DNA from: Megasphaera sp. | GTDB lineage: Bacteria > Bacillota > Negativicutes > Veillonellales > Megasphaeraceae | Reading direction: 5' to 3' | Assembly (NCBI GenBank): GCA_022486585.1 | Contig: JAKVKI010000007.1 | Location: forward strand, 1-64,000 | Length of the DNA: 64,000 nucleotides | Part shown: piece after piece, positions 1 to 8,008 of the stretch | How the letters are laid out: each line of letters begins with the position of its first letter | How positions within the stretch are numbered: position 1 is the first letter of the stretch | Position numbers and translations under genes: made by a program | Notes under the pieces: generated by a model | Told to the model about the DNA's origin: nothing | The model's input: the letters and a program-made list of their open reading frames with translations, nothing else | The model's database searches: none

Positions 1-291
1 GTTTTGTATGGTGTGGCTCGTTTTTTCTTTGTATATGCTATGCTTGATGTATTATGGGCTACATTGCTTGTTTTTGATGGCGTATCTGTTTTTGATGCGA
101 TCAGTGTCAGTATTTCTACAATGGGCAGCTGTGGTCCTGCATTTGGTCAGTTTGGCGCGACATGTACCTATGCCAGTTTGCCGGTCATGAGCAAAGTTGT
201 CGTGTGTGTGTCTATGCTCATGGGACGTTTGGAATCTTTTACTGTACTGGCATTATTCATGCCGTCATTTTGGCGCCGGGGTAATTGGTAA
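1..291 (+). CDS. trkH: TrkH/KtrB-type potassium uptake protein, C-terminal part (5' truncated by the window)
   Basis: This is the C-terminal ~96 residues of a TrkH-family K+ (or Na+/K+) transporter; the start lies outside the window. The last pore-loop segment is visible as ISVSISTMGSCGPAF, followed by a transmembrane helix and the ending LMGRLESFTVLALFMPSFW. This C-terminus aligns residue for residue with that of the next gene (SVTTMGCIGPSFG, LLGRLEMFTILVML), so the two are tandem paralogues. It ends 18 bp before the next start, so they probably share a transcript. A TrkA/KtrA RCK subunit would be expected upstream but cannot be seen here. Confidence 0.88.
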   Translation, partial: VLYGVARFFFVYAMLDVLWATLLVFDGVSVFDAISVSISTMGSCGPAFGQFGATCTYASLPVMSKVVVCVSMLMGRLESFTVLALFMPSFWRRGNW

Positions 292-309
292 ACTAATAGG
301 GAGAGAGCT

Positions 310-1761
310 ATGGATTTCCGTGTTATCAGCCATTTTCTTGGAGAGATTTCGTTTGCCCAAGGCGGCGTTTTTTTCTTACCGTTAGTCATGGCCTTGTGGT
401 TTGGCGAGGAATGTATCTGGTGCTTTGTTTTAACCATTGGGATCTGTGCGCTTACAGCATGGATATTACTTTATTATGGAGCTAAGCGAACAGCGAAACT
501 AACTATACGGGAGGGTATTGCCATTACGGCCTTTGGTTGGTTTTTAGCTACGCTTTTGGGGATGCTGCCATATGTTATCGGCGGGTATTTAGGTTTGTTA
601 GATGGCATCTTTGAAAGCATTTCTGGATTTACTGGTACAGGCGCTACCGTTATTACTGATATTGAAGCTCTGCCACAGAGTATTCTTCTTTGGCGCAGTA
701 TGACCCATTGGCTCGGCGGGCTGGGAATCGTCGTTATTTTTATTGCTCTTTTACCGGAAGCGGGACAGTCTTCTGTATACATGTATAATGCTGAATCGAC
801 AGGACCGACGCGGGAACGGGTATTGCCACGTCTTCAGGATATGATCAAGGCTTTATTCAGAATTTATATGGCCTTTACGGGAGTGGCATTCATTGTATTT
901 ATTTTGTGTGGCATGGACTTTATCAGTGCAGTTAATCATGCCATGTCCGTATGTGCTGCCGGTGGTTTTTCAACCTTCAATGCGAGTGCCGCTCATTTTA
1001 ACAGTGTAGCTGTGGAAATGTGGATGACTTTTTTCATGGTACTGGTCGGTGGGAATTTCGGCCTTTATTTCCAGGTATGGCGGAAAGGGATTGGCGTACT
1101 CAAAAAGAATACGGAATTTAAAGCCTATTTGCTCGTTTTGGCGATAGCAACCATACTCAACGGGGCAGATCTCATAGAGTATTATGGTATCAGTGCGGCG
1201 ACAGCGTTCCGCTATGCAGCCTTTCAAGTGGCATCAGTATCTACGACGGGGTTCGTATCAGCGGACTATGATCAGTGGCCATCTTTTTCTAAAATTATTT
1301 TGATGTTTCTCATGATTAGCGGTGGTTGTGCCGGTTCGACAGCAGCTGGTGTTAAAATATCCCGTCTGGTTATTTTGGTCAAGGCCGTGCGGGCCGTGAT
1401 TGATGAAAAGCTGCATCCCCGGATGATACGGGAAGTAACCATGAATGGCGTTGCCGTCGGAGAAAGTACGATTATCCGCGTGAGCCTGTTTTTCTTCATG
1501 TACATCATGTTTATCGTTTTATGGGCTGTATTGCTGACCTGGGATGGCATTGCTATTTTTGATGCTGTCGGTATTAGCGTTACTACGATGGGTTGCATCG
1601 GACCGTCTTTCGGTATTACAGGAGCTACGTGTACGTATGCCGGACTATCTTCTTTTGCTAAGACGATTCTTTGCATATCCATGCTGCTAGGACGGTTGGA
1701 AATGTTCACTATTTTAGTTATGTTGCAGCGGCGTTTCTGGAAGCGGAACAGCATGTGGTGA
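310..1761 (+). CDS. trkH: TrkH family potassium uptake membrane protein
   Basis: This is a 483-residue integral inner-membrane protein, a usual length for TrkH/KtrB. It has four M1-P-M2 repeats. The selectivity-loop glycines are visible at about residues 105 (SGFTGTGATV), 215 (CAAGGFSTF), 309 (VSTTGFVSAD) and 425 (VTTMGCIGPSF). The family imports K+, with gating by a cytosolic TrkA/KtrA partner; no partner gene lies in this window. The ATG at 310 has the ribosome site GGGAGAGAG just upstream. The promoter for the fhs riboswitch transcript begins 3 bp after its stop codon. It is the second of two adjacent trkH paralogues. Confidence 0.93.
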   Translation: MDFRVISHFLGEISFAQGGVFFLPLVMALWFGEECIWCFVLTIGICALTAWILLYYGAKRTAKLTIREGIAITAFGWFLATLLGMLPYVIGGYLGLLDGIFESISGFTGTGATVITDIEALPQSILLWRSMTHWLGGLGIVVIFIALLPEAGQSSVYMYNAESTGPTRERVLPRLQDMIKALFRIYMAFTGVAFIVFILCGMDFISAVNHAMSVCAAGGFSTFNASAAHFNSVAVEMWMTFFMVLVGGNFGLYFQVWRKGIGVLKKNTEFKAYLLVLAIATILNGADLIEYYGISAATAFRYAAFQVASVSTTGFVSADYDQWPSFSKIILMFLMISGGCAGSTAAGVKISRLVILVKAVRAVIDEKLHPRMIREVTMNGVAVGESTIIRVSLFFFMYIMFIVLWAVLLTWDGIAIFDAVGISVTTMGCIGPSFGITGATCTYAGLSSFAKTILCISMLLGRLEMFTILVMLQRRFWKRNSMW

Positions 1762-1763
1762 CA

Positions 1764-1793
1764 TTGACAAGATAGCCGTGTCCCTTGTATAAT
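1764..1793 (+). promoter_or_regulatory. sigma-70 type promoter of fhs
   Basis: TTGACA at 1764-1769 and TATAAT at 1788-1793 are perfect consensus boxes with an 18-bp spacer. The promoter starts just past the trkH stop codon and drives the ZTP riboswitch leader and fhs. Confidence 0.85.
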
Positions 1794-1800
1794 ATGGTCA

Positions 1801-1897
1801 TAAGTCATGCAACTGACGGAAGTGGAGTAACCACATGGAGCATGATGCGAAGATGCCGACCGTCTGGGCGAAACGTCCGGAACTGTCGGCGTTTTTT
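1801..1897 (+). promoter_or_regulatory. ZTP (pfl motif) riboswitch with overlapping intrinsic terminator
   Basis: The leader of fhs carries hallmarks of the pfl/ZTP riboswitch. There is a first domain with GTCATGCAACTGACGGAAG, GTGGAGTAACCAC and GGAGCATGA. A second conserved block, CCGACCGTCTGGGCG, sits about 15 nt later and matches the pfl signature CCGNCUGGGCA. The second block forms one arm of a hairpin (TGCCGAC at 1854-1860 with GTCGGCG at 1885-1891) followed by six T residues, so a transcription-terminator platform is built in. The family senses ZTP/ZMP, which accumulates when 10-formyl-THF is limiting, and turns on one-carbon genes. The position before formate-THF ligase is a classic context. 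Confidence 0.85.
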
Positions 1898-1924
1898 CAT
1901 GAATAGACAGGAGTGGATACAATC

Positions 1925-3604
1925 ATGGCAAATGTACCGAGCGATATTGAAATTGCACAACAGACCAAACTTGAACCTATCGTCAACATTGCTGAAAAAG
2001 TAGGACTTACAGAAGACGATTTGGAATTATATGGAAAATATAAAGCAAAAATTTCTTTTGAAGCCATTAAACGGCTGTCAAAAAAGGAAGATGGCAAACT
2101 GGTGCTGGTTACAGCCATTACGCCGACACCGGCAGGTGAAGGTAAGACACTTACGACTATCGGATTAGCACAGGCATTGAATCATATGGGCCATAAGACC
2201 ATGGTGGCATTGCGTGAACCGTCCTTAGGGCCGGTGTTTGGCATTAAAGGCGGTGCTGCTGGTGGCGGCTATTCTCAAGTACTCCCGATGGAAGATATCA
2301 ATCTTCATTTCACTGGAGACATGCATGCTATTACGGCGGCTAACAACCTCTTGGCAGCGGCTATTGATAACCATGTTCATCAGGGCAATGTACTGCGCAT
2401 CGATGTGCGCCGCATCGTCTGGAAACGAGTCATGGATATGAATGATCGGGCACTGCGCAATATTGTCTGTGGCCTTGGCGGTAAAGTCAACGGATTTCCA
2501 CGAGAAGATCATTTCATGATCACGGTGGCCTCGGAAATCATGGCTGTGTTATGTCTGGCTCATGATCTTATGGATTTGAAAAAACGCATGGGTGACATCA
2601 TCGTCGCCTATGATGTAGATGGTAATCCCGTCCATGCTCGCCAGCTCGGCGTCGAAGGGGCTATGGCGATCCTCATGAAAGATGCTATTAAACCGAATAT
2701 TGTCCAGACGACAGAAAACACAGCAGCCCTGGTACACGGTGGGCCGTTTGCTAATATCGCACATGGCTGCAACTCTGTCGTAGCAACAAAGCTGGCCTTA
2801 AAGATGGGCGATATAACCGTTACGGAAGCTGGTTTCGGTGCTGATTTAGGTGCAGAAAAATTCATGGATATCAAATGTCGCTTTGCTGGCATCAAGCCAG
2901 ATGCTGTCGTCATCGTCGCAACGGTCCGAGCGCTCAAGATGCATGGCGGCGTCGATAAGAAGAATCTTAAACCTGAAAATCTGGAAGCACTGAAAAAAGG
3001 GTTTGCTAATTTGGCAAAACATATTGAAAATATGCGGAAATACGATGTTCCTGTCGTCGTAGGCATCAATAAATTTATTACTGATACCGATGCAGAAATC
3101 GATCTGCTCCGTCAGCTGTGTGAAGAATACGGCGTAGCTGTAGCGGTCAATACGTGCTGGGCTGAAGGGGGCAAGGGCGGTGTAGAACTGGGCACACAGG
3201 TTCTCCAGGCTATTGCTCAGCCTAAAACACCTTATAAACCGCTTTATGATGTCAATGCTTCTATTGCTGAAAAAATGGAAATCATTACCAAAGAAATTTA
3301 TGGCGGCGACGGTGTTGTTTTTGAAAGTAACGCCCGTAAACAAATTAAAGAACTGGAAAGACTGGGTCTTGATCATATGCCAATCTGTGTTGCAAAAACA
3401 CAGTATTCCTTATCCGATGATCCGGCTCTCTTAGGTGCACCGAAGCACTTTACCGTCACGGTGAAAGATGTTCGTGTTTGCACTGGTGCTGGCTTCATCG
3501 TTTGCCAGACCAGTAATATTATGACCATGCCGGGATTGCCGAAAGTACCGGCTGCAAATAAGATGGATATTGACGAAAATGGCGTCATTACCGGACTATT
3601 CTAA
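1925..3604 (+). CDS. fhs: formate--tetrahydrofolate ligase
   Basis: This 559-residue cytosolic enzyme makes 10-formyl-THF from formate, THF and ATP, feeding purine synthesis and formyl-Met. The family P-loop [12 protein letters not shown] is at about residues 64-75, and the [19 protein letters not shown] block follows. The C-terminus [10 protein letters not shown] is typical and length matches the family. I chose the ATG at 1925 (MANVPSDIE) with AGGAG about 11 bp upstream; a GTG at 1913 is an alternative start. Expression should be controlled by the ZTP riboswitch directly upstream. It is followed without a gap by a cyclohydrolase of the same pathway. Confidence 0.97.
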   Translation: MANVPSDIEIAQQTKLEPIVNIAEKVGLTEDDLELYGKYKAKISFEAIKRLSKKEDGKLVLVTAITPTPAGEGKTLTTIGLAQALNHMGHKTMVALREPSLGPVFGIKGGAAGGGYSQVLPMEDINLHFTGDMHAITAANNLLAAAIDNHVHQGNVLRIDVRRIVWKRVMDMNDRALRNIVCGLGGKVNGFPREDHFMITVASEIMAVLCLAHDLMDLKKRMGDIIVAYDVDGNPVHARQLGVEGAMAILMKDAIKPNIVQTTENTAALVHGGPFANIAHGCNSVVATKLALKMGDITVTEAGFGADLGAEKFMDIKCRFAGIKPDAVVIVATVRALKMHGGVDKKNLKPENLEALKKGFANLAKHIENMRKYDVPVVVGINKFITDTDAEIDLLRQLCEEYGVAVAVNTCWAEGGKGGVELGTQVLQAIAQPKTPYKPLYDVNASIAEKMEIITKEIYGGDGVVFESNARKQIKELERLGLDHMPICVAKTQYSLSDDPALLGAPKHFTVTVKDVRVCTGAGFIVCQTSNIMTMPGLPKVPAANKMDIDENGVITGLF

Positions 3605-3614
3605 AACGAAACAA

Positions 3615-4223
3615 ATGTTTCACACACTGCCACTGGATGCGTTCTTAGAAGCAACGGCGACTAAAGAGCCTGTTCCGGGTGGTGGCGGTATTGCCGCCAT
3701 GACAGCTGCATCGGCAGCAGCTCTCGTGGAAATGGTAGCTAATCTGACAGTCGGTAAAAAAGGGTATGAAGAAGTAGGACCTATTATGCTGGGTATTCGT
3801 GACCGGGCAGGACAGCTGCGTCAGCGATACCTTCGTGGCATTGATGATGATGCCAACGCCTTTGCACAAGTCATTCAGGCTGTGCGGTTACCTAAAGATA
3901 CACCGCATCGCACGGAACTGGTACAGCAGGCTTTTAAAGATGCAGCGACGATACCCTTTGCGTTGGGGAAAGATATATTTACAATTCTTCAGTTAGCAGA
4001 ACAGACTGTACGGTATGGCAATGCCTGGGTTATTACAGACGGGGCTATTGCAGCGATGAATGCCCGTGCGGCTATGCGGTCAGCCTTTTATAGTGTACGT
4101 ATTAATTTAAAATCGATTACAGATAGTGAGTTCACGAAGTCCATGATGGCGTCTATTCTTGAAATAGAGGCTAAAGCGGCGCTCGTAGAGGCGCAGGTTG
4201 AAAACGAATACGCCCATCGATAG
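3615..4223 (+). CDS. fchA: cyclodeaminase/cyclohydrolase family protein (methenyl-THF cyclohydrolase)
   Basis: The protein is about 202 residues of the FTCD_C/FchA family, which interconverts 5,10-methenyl-THF and 10-formyl-THF or deaminates formimino-THF. The signature VPGGGGIAAMTAASAAAL lies near residues 17-34. It directly follows fhs, so the pair covers two consecutive folate steps. The start is uncertain: ATG at 3615 gives the family-like N-terminus MFHTLPLDAFLEA but has no good ribosome site. In-frame starts at 3579 (ATG) or 3570 (TTG) would overlap the fhs end and suggest translational coupling. A formimino-THF role is possible because no histidine-degradation genes are visible to decide. 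Confidence 0.85.
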   Translation: MFHTLPLDAFLEATATKEPVPGGGGIAAMTAASAAALVEMVANLTVGKKGYEEVGPIMLGIRDRAGQLRQRYLRGIDDDANAFAQVIQAVRLPKDTPHRTELVQQAFKDAATIPFALGKDIFTILQLAEQTVRYGNAWVITDGAIAAMNARAAMRSAFYSVRINLKSITDSEFTKSMMASILEIEAKAALVEAQVENEYAHR

Positions 4224-4238
4224 AAGGTGAAGGAGACT

Positions 4239-4796
4239 ATGCCTTTTCAAATTATCCAGCACGATATAACTGAAATGAATACGGATGCTATTGTCAATGC
4301 TGCTAATACGCGGTTACTGGCAGGAGCTGGCGTCTGTGGTGCCATCTTTCGAGCCGCCGGGTATGAAGAACTGCAACGGGAATGCCGTCAAAAAGCACCC
4401 TGCCCTACGGGACAGGCTGTCCTTACTAATGGTTATCATCTCCAGGCAGACTATATCATCCATACTGCAGGTCCTGTCTGGCAGGGCGGAACAGCCGGGG
4501 AAGAACAACTGCTGTACTCCTGTTATGCTAATTCACTGGCGCTGGCCAAACAAAAGGGCTGCAGGTCCATTTCCTTTCCTCTCATTTCAGCAGGTATTTT
4601 TGGATATCCTAAAAAGCAAGCTTTAGAAGTAGCACAGCGTGCTATTCGTGATTTTCTGGATAAACAAGATATGGATGTGTATCTCGTCGTGCTTGACCGC
4701 GATATCGTTACGTTAGCGCAGTCCTTGTCTGATTCTGCAGGACTATCGCAGGAGTCTCGTGCAATACGGTCAGATGATGCTGAGAAACCAGTATAA
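4239..4796 (+). CDS. ymdB: macrodomain protein, O-acetyl-ADP-ribose deacetylase type
   Basis: A 185-residue single macrodomain. The family motifs are visible: DAIVNAANTRLLAGAGVCGA near residues 16-35 (ADP-ribose binding, catalytic Asn/Asp region) and SFPLISAGIFGYP around residue 110. Relatives hydrolyse O-acetyl-ADP-ribose or remove ADP-ribose from proteins. AGGAG lies 4-8 bp before the ATG at 4239, so the shorter start is preferred over the GTG at 4227. It follows fchA by 15 bp and ends at a bidirectional terminator, so it probably closes the fhs transcript. Its functional link to folate metabolism is not evident. Confidence 0.9.
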   Translation: MPFQIIQHDITEMNTDAIVNAANTRLLAGAGVCGAIFRAAGYEELQRECRQKAPCPTGQAVLTNGYHLQADYIIHTAGPVWQGGTAGEEQLLYSCYANSLALAKQKGCRSISFPLISAGIFGYPKKQALEVAQRAIRDFLDKQDMDVYLVVLDRDIVTLAQSLSDSAGLSQESRAIRSDDAEKPV

Positions 4797-4813
4797 AAAA
4801 ATAGACGATGACA

Positions 4814-4852
4814 AAAGAACGAGCTGGGAAAATCCTCCAGCTCGTTCTTTAT
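4814..4852. terminator. bidirectional intrinsic terminator
   Basis: A perfect 14-bp inverted repeat (AAAGAACGAGCTGG at 4814-4827 with its complement ending at 4850) flanked by A and T runs lies between two convergent genes, so it can terminate both strands. Confidence 0.85.
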
Positions 4853-4868
4853 CATTGCTAGTGCTTTT

Positions 4869-5534
4869 TTAAAATTCGTATACTGTACCTGGTGCAACGA
4901 TATGGACCGGGACGTTGTATTTTGTTTCGCTTAATCTTTTGTATTCCTGCGGATCTGCGTTGATAATCGGCCAGGTACCATAGTGGACCGGGATGACGAA
5001 GCTGGCATGGATCCATGAAGCAGCGAGAGCAGCGTCTTCTATACCCATCGTAAAGTTATCGCCAATAGGGAGAATTGCACCGTCGATGGGACCGAAACGG
5101 TCGAGAAGTTTCATATCAGAGAACAATCCTGTATCGCCGGCGTAGTATATTCGTTTTCCCGCCATTTCCACAAGACAGCCACAGGCTAGTCCGCCAGGAA
5201 TACCTGCGCCGTGGAGCGCCGGTGTCAAGTGGATGCGGCCAAAGGGGAAATGCCAGGTGCCACCAATATGGAGTGCATGATTTTTGCAGCCATGAGCTCC
5301 GGCCAGACCGGCTATTTCTGCTGTACTGATGACTAGCGCGTCCTGAGCTTTGGCAATGGCGTCGGTGTCGCCATAATGATCACCATGGCCGTGGGACACG
5401 AAGATGTACTGGCAAGAGATATCGGCAGGACTCATATCGGTCCAGGGATTGTCGGTGATGAACGGATCGAAAAGGATCGTTGTTTTTTCATCAGACAAGG
5501 AAAAAGCAGAATGACCATAATACGTAAATTTCAT
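4869..5534 (-). CDS. metal-dependent hydrolase, UPF0173 / metallo-beta-lactamase fold
   Basis: A 221-residue metallo-beta-lactamase-fold protein of the UPF0173 (YtkL-like) family. The dinuclear metal motif SHGHGDHYGD lies near residues 53-62, with AGDTGLFSDM around residue 140 and PVHYGTWPI near residue 190 supplying further ligands. The substrate of the family is not firmly established. The start is set at ATG 5534 (MKFTYYGHSAF), with GAAGGG upstream on this strand. It lies 14 bp downstream of the Cys-rich gene on the same strand, so the two are probably co-transcribed. Confidence 0.9.
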   Translation of the reverse strand: MKFTYYGHSAFSLSDEKTTILFDPFITDNPWTDMSPADISCQYIFVSHGHGDHYGDTDAIAKAQDALVISTAEIAGLAGAHGCKNHALHIGGTWHFPFGRIHLTPALHGAGIPGGLACGCLVEMAGKRIYYAGDTGLFSDMKLLDRFGPIDGAILPIGDNFTMGIEDAALAASWIHASFVIPVHYGTWPIINADPQEYKRLSETKYNVPVHIVAPGTVYEF

Positions 5535-5548
5535 AGGTGTTTCCCTTC

Positions 5549-5959
5549 TTAAGCCTTCCAGCTGCTCCATTCATCGAACCACGTTTTAATAGCTGTTTGA
5601 GGGATAGAAACACAAGAGGTGGATTCCAGTGTTTTACGGAGCTGTTCTTCTTGAGCACCTAAGGGGAAAACACTTTTATATTCGTCATATACATCCCAAA
5701 AGTCCCGCATATGCAGATTTGCATACGTATCGCCATAAATTTTAAAACAGGTATCACATAAGGTAATGAAGACGGCTTCTTCATCATGTTGTTTGGCATC
5801 ATCAAAGGCACAGCAACGAGTATACAAATTAATATTATTGCCAAATAACTTGCGCAAATAATCGTACACTTCAGAGACCATAGCTGGTTGAAGCTGCATC
5901 AGTTTACAGCCGGGAGCAAAATAAATCGGATATTGAGCAATATTATCTAAAACATCCAT
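5549..5959 (-). CDS. hypothetical Cys-rich protein, 136 residues
   Basis: I do not recognise a family. The protein starts MDVLDNIAQYPIYFAPG, preceded by GAGGTG at a good distance, and is rich in acidic and aromatic residues. Cysteines cluster as RCCAFDD and TLCDTCFKIYG in the centre with another near the C-terminus, which would suit metal binding or redox function. There is no signal peptide or membrane helix. It has its own strong promoter with an 18-bp A/T palindrome downstream of the -10 box, so it may be repressor-controlled, and it leads a two-gene unit with the UPF0173 hydrolase. Confidence 0.75.
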   Translation of the reverse strand: MDVLDNIAQYPIYFAPGCKLMQLQPAMVSEVYDYLRKLFGNNINLYTRCCAFDDAKQHDEEAVFITLCDTCFKIYGDTYANLHMRDFWDVYDEYKSVFPLGAQEEQLRKTLESTSCVSIPQTAIKTWFDEWSSWKA

Positions 5960-5987
5960 TGTAAACACCTCGCTTGAAAGAATTATG

Positions 5988-6034
5988 AAATAATAATTAT
6001 TATTTATTATATCATGTAAGTATAATAAAATCAA
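5988..6034 (-). promoter_or_regulatory. promoter with palindromic operator-like site
   Basis: Read on the minus strand, TTGATT (6034-6029), a 17-bp spacer and TATAAT (6011-6006) make a good promoter for the Cys-rich gene. Immediately downstream, at 6005-5988, is a perfect 18-bp palindrome, AAATAATAATTATTATTT. It would cover the transcription start and resembles the A/T-rich operators of the Fur/PerR family, but the regulator is unknown. Confidence 0.6.
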
Positions 6035-6067
6035 TAAAAAGTCATTCTTGACAAATGGCAATAATAC

Positions 6068-6096
6068 TTGTACTTCCCTATAAAATCCTGTACAAT
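6068..6096 (+). promoter_or_regulatory. promoter of trmL
   Basis: TTGTAC at 6068-6073 and TACAAT at 6091-6096 with a 17-bp spacer, 24 bp before the trmL start. It is divergent from the Cys-rich gene promoter. Confidence 0.6.
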
Positions 6097-6120
6097 AACC
6101 TTTGGAGAGTGAGTGATAAC

Positions 6121-6609
6121 ATGCATATCGTTATGGTAGAACCGGAAATTCCCGGAAATACGGGTAATATTGCCCGATTGTGTGCAGCCAATCATATTAC
6201 GCTGCATTTAGTGAAACCGTTAGGTTTCTTATTGGATGACAAGCACTTAAAAAGGGCCGGTCTGGATTATTGGTCTCTTGTCGATGTGGTCGTTCACGAA
6301 AATTTTGAAGAAGTACAAGAAAAATATAAAGGACATCGCTTTTTTTATTTGACGACAAAAGCAGAACAATGCTATGCAGATATTCAATTTCAGCAAGATG
6401 ATCTGCTGGTTTTTGGCAAAGAAACGAAAGGCTTGCCGGAAAGCCTGTTGAAACAGTACCCAGAGTCTTGTTTCCGCATTCCTATGGCAGACAAAGCCCG
6501 TAGTCTGAATTTATCGAATTCCGTAGCGATTGTATCCTATGAAGCCTTGCGGCAGCTCGGATTCCCCGATATGGCCCGCAGTGGCATCGGTATTAAAAAT
6601 TTAAAATAA
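6121..6609 (+). CDS. trmL: tRNA (cytidine(34)-2'-O)-methyltransferase
   Basis: A 162-residue SPOUT-class methyltransferase. It begins HIVMVEPEIPGNTGNIARLC, the classic TrmL/YibK N-terminus. The SAM-knot residues follow as VFGKETKGLPESLL (near residue 98) and RIPMADKARSLNLSNSVAIV (near residue 122). The enzyme 2'-O-methylates the wobble base of certain tRNA-Leu species. The ATG at 6121 is used rather than upstream in-frame starts, because those would lie inside the promoter. It is followed by ylbF-like and murB genes in the same direction. Confidence 0.93.
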   Translation: MHIVMVEPEIPGNTGNIARLCAANHITLHLVKPLGFLLDDKHLKRAGLDYWSLVDVVVHENFEEVQEKYKGHRFFYLTTKAEQCYADIQFQQDDLLVFGKETKGLPESLLKQYPESCFRIPMADKARSLNLSNSVAIVSYEALRQLGFPDMARSGIGIKNLK

Positions 6610-6627
6610 AATCAACGAGGTGCAATA

Positions 6628-6969
6628 ATGGAAATATACGAAAAAGCAGATGAACTGGCGCAGGCCATCCATCAGTGTAAAGAGTATCAGGAGTTAGTCG
6701 CTGCCGGAAAAGAATTGGCAAAAGATGAAAAGACCAAGAAAATGGTTCACGATTTTCTCTTTTTGCAGGCTGAATTAGCCTATGCACAATCCATGGGCGG
6801 CACGACGAAAAAGAAATTTGAAGAATTAAATCGCATGGCTCCTCTTATTCAGAGCAATCAACAAGCGTCTTTGTATCTTGCGAAATATAAGACTTGGCAG
6901 GATATGGTAGGTAAAATTTATCAAACTATTCAATATTCAATGGCAGAAGGAATGAGCATTCTTGATTAA
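6628..6969 (+). CDS. YlbF/YmcA family protein
   Basis: A 113-residue, mostly alpha-helical cytosolic protein of the YlbF family: an ADELAQAIHQCKEYQEL N-terminus and a central QAELAYAQSMGG segment. In Bacillus, members (RicF, RicA) form a complex that modulates RNase Y and development; whether that applies here is unknown. GAGGTG precedes the ATG at 6628. The stop codon overlaps the TTG start of murB, implying coupled translation. Confidence 0.82.
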   Translation: MEIYEKADELAQAIHQCKEYQELVAAGKELAKDEKTKKMVHDFLFLQAELAYAQSMGGTTKKKFEELNRMAPLIQSNQQASLYLAKYKTWQDMVGKIYQTIQYSMAEGMSILD

Positions 6970-7888
6970 TAAATACGCATTGACGAGTTTTGTCTCTCAG
7001 TTAAGCCAGTCCATTGGACAGGACCGGCTCTATCTTGACGAACCCATGAGCGATCATACGACGTTTGCCGTTGGTGGTCCTGCCGATGTGCTGGTTTTGC
7101 CACAGTCAGTCAAAGAAATGTCCCTGACTATCCGGGCTGCCCGCAATTGTGATTTGCCTCTTATGGTATTGGGCGGCGGATCCAATGTCTTGGTCCGTGA
7201 CGGTGGTATTCGTGGTGTCGTCATACAACTTAATAAGATGCAAAAGGTATTGGCGTGTCATGAACGGAAAATTTTAGCCAGTGCCGGCTATATCATGAAG
7301 GATGTGTGCCAATTTGCGCAGCAGAACGGCCTGACAGGGATCGAATTTGCCTGTGGTATACCGGGGACCTTAGGAGGTGCCGTGTTTATGAATGCCGGCG
7401 CCTATGACGGTGAAATGAGCCGTATTGTGTCCCGAGTCCGGACGGTGAACAATCATGGTGGTGTCAGCACGTACAGTGCTCCTGATCTTGGATTTGGATA
7501 TCGGCAAAGCCGTTTTCAAAAATCTCAGGAATTCGTCGTAGAAGTGGAACTATCACTGCAGCGAGGCGATACAAAGGAAATCCAAGAACGAATGGATGAT
7601 TTGATGAAACGCCGGCGCAGCAAGCAGCCGTTGGAAATGCACAGTGCTGGCAGTACGTTTAAACGGCCGCCAGGTTACTTCGCAGGAACCCTTATTGATC
7701 AGACTGGCCTTAAAGGTCTGGCCTGTGGTGATGCCCAAGTATCGACAAAACATGCCGGCTTCGTTGTCAATACAGGACATGCCAGTGCCAGTGACATTTT
7801 GCAGGTCATACATGAAGTGCAAAAACGGGTAGAGCAGGCTCATGGCGTCCATTTGGAACCAGAAGTACGGATTGTCGGCGAAGATTGA
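6962..7888 (+). CDS. murB: UDP-N-acetylmuramate dehydrogenase (UDP-N-acetylenolpyruvoylglucosamine reductase)
   Basis: A 308-residue FAD enzyme that reduces UDP-GlcNAc-enolpyruvate to UDP-MurNAc in peptidoglycan synthesis. The FAD-binding block LPLMVLGGGSNVLVRDGG sits near residues 60-77, ACGIPGTLGGAVFMNAGAYDG near 125-145, and the catalytic-serine segment HSAGSTFKRPPG near residue 225. The likely start is TTG at 6962, with AGAAGGA upstream and an 8-bp overlap with the ylbF-like gene. It lies about 9 kb from the division and cell-wall cluster rather than inside it. Confidence 0.95.
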   Translation: MINKYALTSFVSQLSQSIGQDRLYLDEPMSDHTTFAVGGPADVLVLPQSVKEMSLTIRAARNCDLPLMVLGGGSNVLVRDGGIRGVVIQLNKMQKVLACHERKILASAGYIMKDVCQFAQQNGLTGIEFACGIPGTLGGAVFMNAGAYDGEMSRIVSRVRTVNNHGGVSTYSAPDLGFGYRQSRFQKSQEFVVEVELSLQRGDTKEIQERMDDLMKRRRSKQPLEMHSAGSTFKRPPGYFAGTLIDQTGLKGLACGDAQVSTKHAGFVVNTGHASASDILQVIHEVQKRVEQAHGVHLEPEVRIVGED

Positions 7889-7920
7889 TCGTATTATCAT
7901 GGAAAAATCTTAAAAAATAA

Positions 7921-7949
7921 TTTACTTATGCATGATTTTATGGTATACT
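7921..7949 (+). promoter_or_regulatory. promoter of typA
   Basis: TTTACT at 7921-7926 and TATACT at 7944-7949 with a 17-bp spacer, in an A/T-rich stretch 60 bp before the typA start. Confidence 0.65.
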
Positions 7950-8008
7950 TATCAAGTTACAATTAAAAAATATTAGATTTTTCTTTTAAATAGGAGAGAG
8001 GACATTTA

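Noticed and set aside
1785-2003. A 72-codon plus-strand frame before fhs
   Set aside because: It runs through the ZTP riboswitch and terminator and overlaps fhs in another frame.
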